Shown: piece by piece, positions 61,720 to 64,000 of the stretch
Layout: each line of letters begins with the position of its first letter
How positions within the stretch are numbered: position 1 is the first letter of the stretch
Assembly: GCA_030704225.1 (NCBI GenBank)
Contig: CP131915.1
Coordinates: forward strand, 3,906,001 to 3,970,000
Source: Kosakonia sp. H02
GTDB taxonomy: Bacteria; Pseudomonadota; Gammaproteobacteria; Enterobacterales; Enterobacteriaceae
Length of the DNA stretch: 64,000 nucleotides
Reading direction: 5' to 3'
Program-made: the position numbers and the translations under genes
Notes under the pieces: model-generated
Seen by the model: the letters and a program-made list of their open reading frames with translations, nothing else
Told to the model about the DNA's origin: nothing
Database searches by the model: none

Positions 61720-63231
61720 ATGACGGCATCCACGCCTCTGCTGTCGCTTAAGGGCATCACCAAAGTCTTTCCCGGTGTGCGCGCCCTTGAGAACGTACAG
61801 CTCGATCTCTGGCCCGGCAAAGTCACCGCCCTGATCGGTGAAAACGGTGCGGGGAAATCCACGCTGGTTAAAGTGATGACCGGCATTTACCAGCCCGAAG
61901 AGGGCGAAATCCTCTATAAAGCGATCCCCATTTCACTGCCGACGCCCGTATCGGCGCACAAAGTGGGGATCACCGCCATTCACCAGGAAACGGTGCTGTT
62001 CGATGAACTGTCGGTGACGGAGAACATTTTCGTCGGCCAGTATTTGTATAAAGGGCTGCTGAAAAAACTCGACTGGCCCGCCATGCACAAGCAGGCGCAA
62101 GAAATCCTCACCCGGCTGGAAGTGCAGATCGATCCGCGCGCGACGTTAAAAACACTCAGCATCGCCCAGCGCCATATGGTGGCGATTGCCCGCGCGTTGT
62201 CCTTTGAAGCGCAGGTGGTGATTCTGGACGAACCGACCGCCGCGCTCTCGCAGCATGAAATTCTGGAGTTCTACCAAATCGTCGAGCGCCTGAAACAGGA
62301 AGGCAAAGCGATCCTGTTTATCTCGCACAAGTTCGATGAAATTTTTGAGCTGGCGGATCACTACACCATTTTGCGCGACGGCGTGTATGTCGATTCCGGT
62401 GCAATCAAAGACATTACTGAAGAGCGGATGGTGGCGATGATGGTCGGGCGCGCCATTAATCAAAGCTGGCCGAAAACCGACTGCGAACCCGGCGAAACGG
62501 TGCTGGAGGTGAAAGATCTCTGCCATCCCACCGAGTTTGCCCATATCAACTTTACCCTGCGCAAAGGCGAGATCCTCGGCTTTTACGGCCTGGTGGGCGC
62601 AGGGCGCACCGAGCTAATGCAGGCGCTTTCTGGCGTAACGCGCCCCTCTTCTGGCGAAATCATCCTGAAAGGGAAAACGGTGCAGTTCCACCAGCCAGCG
62701 GATGCGATTAACGCCGGGATTGTCTGCGTACCGGAAGAGCGGCAAAAACAGGGCGCAATTATCGAACTGTCGATTGCCCAGAACATCAGCCTGCCGCAGT
62801 TGAGCAAACTGAACGGTAATGGCGTGCTGAACGATGCTAAAGAGTGGGCGCTGGCGGATGAGTACGCCCGACGTTTGCAGGTGAAGGCGTTTAGCTGGCG
62901 GCAGGCGGTCGAGACGCTTTCCGGCGGTAATCAGCAAAAAGTGGTGATCGGCAAATGGCTCGCCACCCACCCGGACGTGATCATTCTTGATGAGCCGACC
63001 AAAGGCATTGATATCGGCTCGAAAGCGGCGGTGCACCAGTTTATGGCAGAACTGGTTTCGCACGGGCTGGCGGTGATTATGGTCTCGTCCGAACTGCCGG
63101 AAGTGATGGGCATGGCCGACCGGGTGATCGTGATGCACGAAGGGCTGATGGTCGCGCAGTACCGGGCGGGAGAAGCCACGGCGGAAACCATTGTCAGCGC
63201 CGCCAGCGGCGCCGGTAAGGAGGCTGCGTAA
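61720..63231 (+). CDS. Sugar ABC transporter ATPase (rhamnose type), two ATP-binding halves
   Basis: 503 residues, the fused two-domain type of RbsA/MglA. First half: Walker A LIGENGAGKSTLVK near 38-51, signature region LKTLSIAQRHMVAIARAL near 143-160 (degenerate LSxxQ), Walker B VVILDEPTAALSQHE near 167-181. Second half: degenerate Walker A FYGLVGAGRTELMQ near 288-301, good signature ETLSGGNQQKVVIGKWL near 398-414 and Walker B VIILDEPTKGIDIGS near 420-434. The asymmetry is normal for the family. The stop overlaps the next start (TAATG). Confidence 0.9.
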   Translation: MTASTPLLSLKGITKVFPGVRALENVQLDLWPGKVTALIGENGAGKSTLVKVMTGIYQPEEGEILYKAIPISLPTPVSAHKVGITAIHQETVLFDELSVTENIFVGQYLYKGLLKKLDWPAMHKQAQEILTRLEVQIDPRATLKTLSIAQRHMVAIARALSFEAQVVILDEPTAALSQHEILEFYQIVERLKQEGKAILFISHKFDEIFELADHYTILRDGVYVDSGAIKDITEERMVAMMVGRAINQSWPKTDCEPGETVLEVKDLCHPTEFAHINFTLRKGEILGFYGLVGAGRTELMQALSGVTRPSSGEIILKGKTVQFHQPADAINAGIVCVPEERQKQGAIIELSIAQNISLPQLSKLNGNGVLNDAKEWALADEYARRLQVKAFSWRQAVETLSGGNQQKVVIGKWLATHPDVIILDEPTKGIDIGSKAAVHQFMAELVSHGLAVIMVSSELPEVMGMADRVIVMHEGLMVAQYRAGEATAETIVSAASGAGKEAA

Positions 63232-64000
63232 TGTGGCAACAACTGCTTAAACATCGCGAAGCGCTGCTCGGCGGCGTGATTGTGCTGCTGGTGCTGGCTA
63301 TCGGCAGCCGCGTTCCGTCCTTTATCGGCCCCGCTAATCTGGTGGAGATGTTCAACGACACCGCCATTCTTATCATCCTTGCGCTCGGGCAGATGATGGT
63401 GCTGCTGACCAGGGGCATCGATCTGTCGATGGCGGCGAACCTGGCGCTGACCGGCATGATTGTCGCGCTGATTAACTTTCATCATCCCGATGTGCCGGTG
63501 TGGTCGTTGCTGCTGCTGGCAACGGTGCTCGGGTTGGTGATGGGCATGATCAACGGCCTGCTGGTGTGGAAGTTGGGCATTCCGGCGATTGTCGTGACGC
63601 TCGGCACCATGAGCATTTATCGCGGGATTATCTTTTTGCTCTCCGGCGGCGGCTGGGTGAACTCCAACCAAATGGGCGCAGATTTTCTGGTGCTGCCGCG
63701 CACATCCGTGTTGGGTTTGCCGGTACTGAGCTGGTGCGCCATTGCTGCTCTGCTACTGGTCGGTTATTTCCTGCGCTACAGCCGCACCGGGCGAGCGCTC
63801 TATACCGCAGGCGGCAACGCCACGGCGGCGTATTACACCGGCATCAACGCCGGGAAAATGCAGTTTGTCAGCTTCTGTCTTTCCGGCGCGCTGGCCGGGT
63901 TCTGCGGCTATTTATGGATTTCCCGCTTTGCCGTGGCGTATGTCGATGTCGCTAACGGTTTTGAGCTGCAAGTGGTGGCAGCGTGTGTGATCGGCGGTAT
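63231..64000 (+). CDS. Sugar ABC transporter permease, cut by the window end
   Basis: Begins MWQQLLKHREALLGGVIVL with GTAAGGAGG upstream and a 1-base TAATG overlap with the ATPase gene; open to the last base, 256 complete codons seen of an expected ~330. Multiple membrane segments and the family features ALGQMMVLLTRGIDLSMAAN near 52-71, IPAIVVTLGTMSIYRGI near 119-135 and TGRALYTAGGNATAAYYTGI near 187-206, typical of RbsC/LsrC-type permeases. In rhizobial-type rhamnose systems two permeases occur; a second one is expected beyond the window. Confidence 0.88.
   Translation, partial: MWQQLLKHREALLGGVIVLLVLAIGSRVPSFIGPANLVEMFNDTAILIILALGQMMVLLTRGIDLSMAANLALTGMIVALINFHHPDVPVWSLLLLATVLGLVMGMINGLLVWKLGIPAIVVTLGTMSIYRGIIFLLSGGGWVNSNQMGADFLVLPRTSVLGLPVLSWCAIAALLLVGYFLRYSRTGRALYTAGGNATAAYYTGINAGKMQFVSFCLSGALAGFCGYLWISRFAVAYVDVANGFELQVVAACVIGG

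Noticed and set aside
61720..62200. First-half ABC signature lacking LSGGQ taken as a defective ATPase
   Set aside because: Asymmetric, degenerate sites are normal for the RbsA/MglA type; Walker A and B of the first half and the signature of the second half are intact.
1..64000. CRISPR arrays, tRNA genes, integrases, transposases, toxin-antitoxin pairs
   Set aside because: None was recognised: no regularly spaced repeats, no cloverleaf-like sequence and no such protein motifs. The only repeats are REP/BIME, ERIC and terminator-like palindromes.

Overview
The window is a stretch of enterobacterial chromosome (Enterobacteriaceae, in the E. coli / Klebsiella / Enterobacter / Kosakonia neighbourhood). 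The evidence is gene content and order: murI-btuB, trmA, yijD-fabR, sthA, oxyR/oxyS, argHBC/argE, ppc, eptC-yijO, fsaB-gldA, metF, metBL/metJ, rpmE, priA, cytR, ftsN, hslVU, menA, rraA, zapB, glpFKX, fpr, tpiA, cdh, sbp, pfkA, fieF, cpxP/cpxRA, yiiM, kdgT, sodA and the rha locus follow one another as in the 88-90 min region of E. coli, here read in the reverse orientation. Most proteins are close to the E. coli proteins in length and motifs. All comparisons are from memory, and the genus cannot be fixed from this sequence alone.

Layout. 1-220: a scrap of clsA (cardiolipin synthase A) abuts what looks like an rrn P1 promoter, in the place where E. coli has an rRNA operon next to murI. 225-4700: cell wall (murI), cobalamin uptake (btuB with its riboswitch) and tRNA methylation (trmA). 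4360-8130: fatty-acid control (fabR-yijD), transhydrogenase (sthA) and peroxide response (oxyR with the sRNA OxyS). 8128-12690: arginine genes argCBH and argE, divergent around two ARG boxes. 12943-20480: ppc, eptC, yijO and the fsaB-gldA pair. 20549-25817: methionine genes with MetJ operators. 25914-34725: rpmE, priA, cytR, ftsN, heat-shock hslVU, menA, rraA, zapB, with a REP and an ERIC element between the last two. 35205-41559: glycerol regulon glpFKX, fpr, yiiR, yiiQ, tpiA. 41598-47035: an SLC13-type transporter absent from the E. coli order, then cdh, sbp, pfkA, fieF. 47118-49905: envelope stress system cpxP (carrying the 3' UTR sRNA CpxQ) and cpxRA. 49940-53543: yiiM, a DapA-family aldolase, kdgT and sodA; the aldolase and kdgT both carry KdgR-like operators. 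53833-64000: rhamnose locus rhaT, rhaSR, rhaBAD, then an ATP-driven sugar transporter (binding protein, ATPase, permease cut by the window end) that is probably a second rhamnose importer.

No tRNA or rRNA gene, insertion sequence, prophage, CRISPR array or toxin-antitoxin pair was recognised. The window is mainly conserved core genome. The non-core points are the clsA/rrn junction at the left edge, the SLC13 transporter, the KdgR-linked aldolase and the rhamnose ABC transporter. Relative to the remembered E. coli K-12 order, the frw/pfl/ptsA cluster and katG are missing between yijO and metF.
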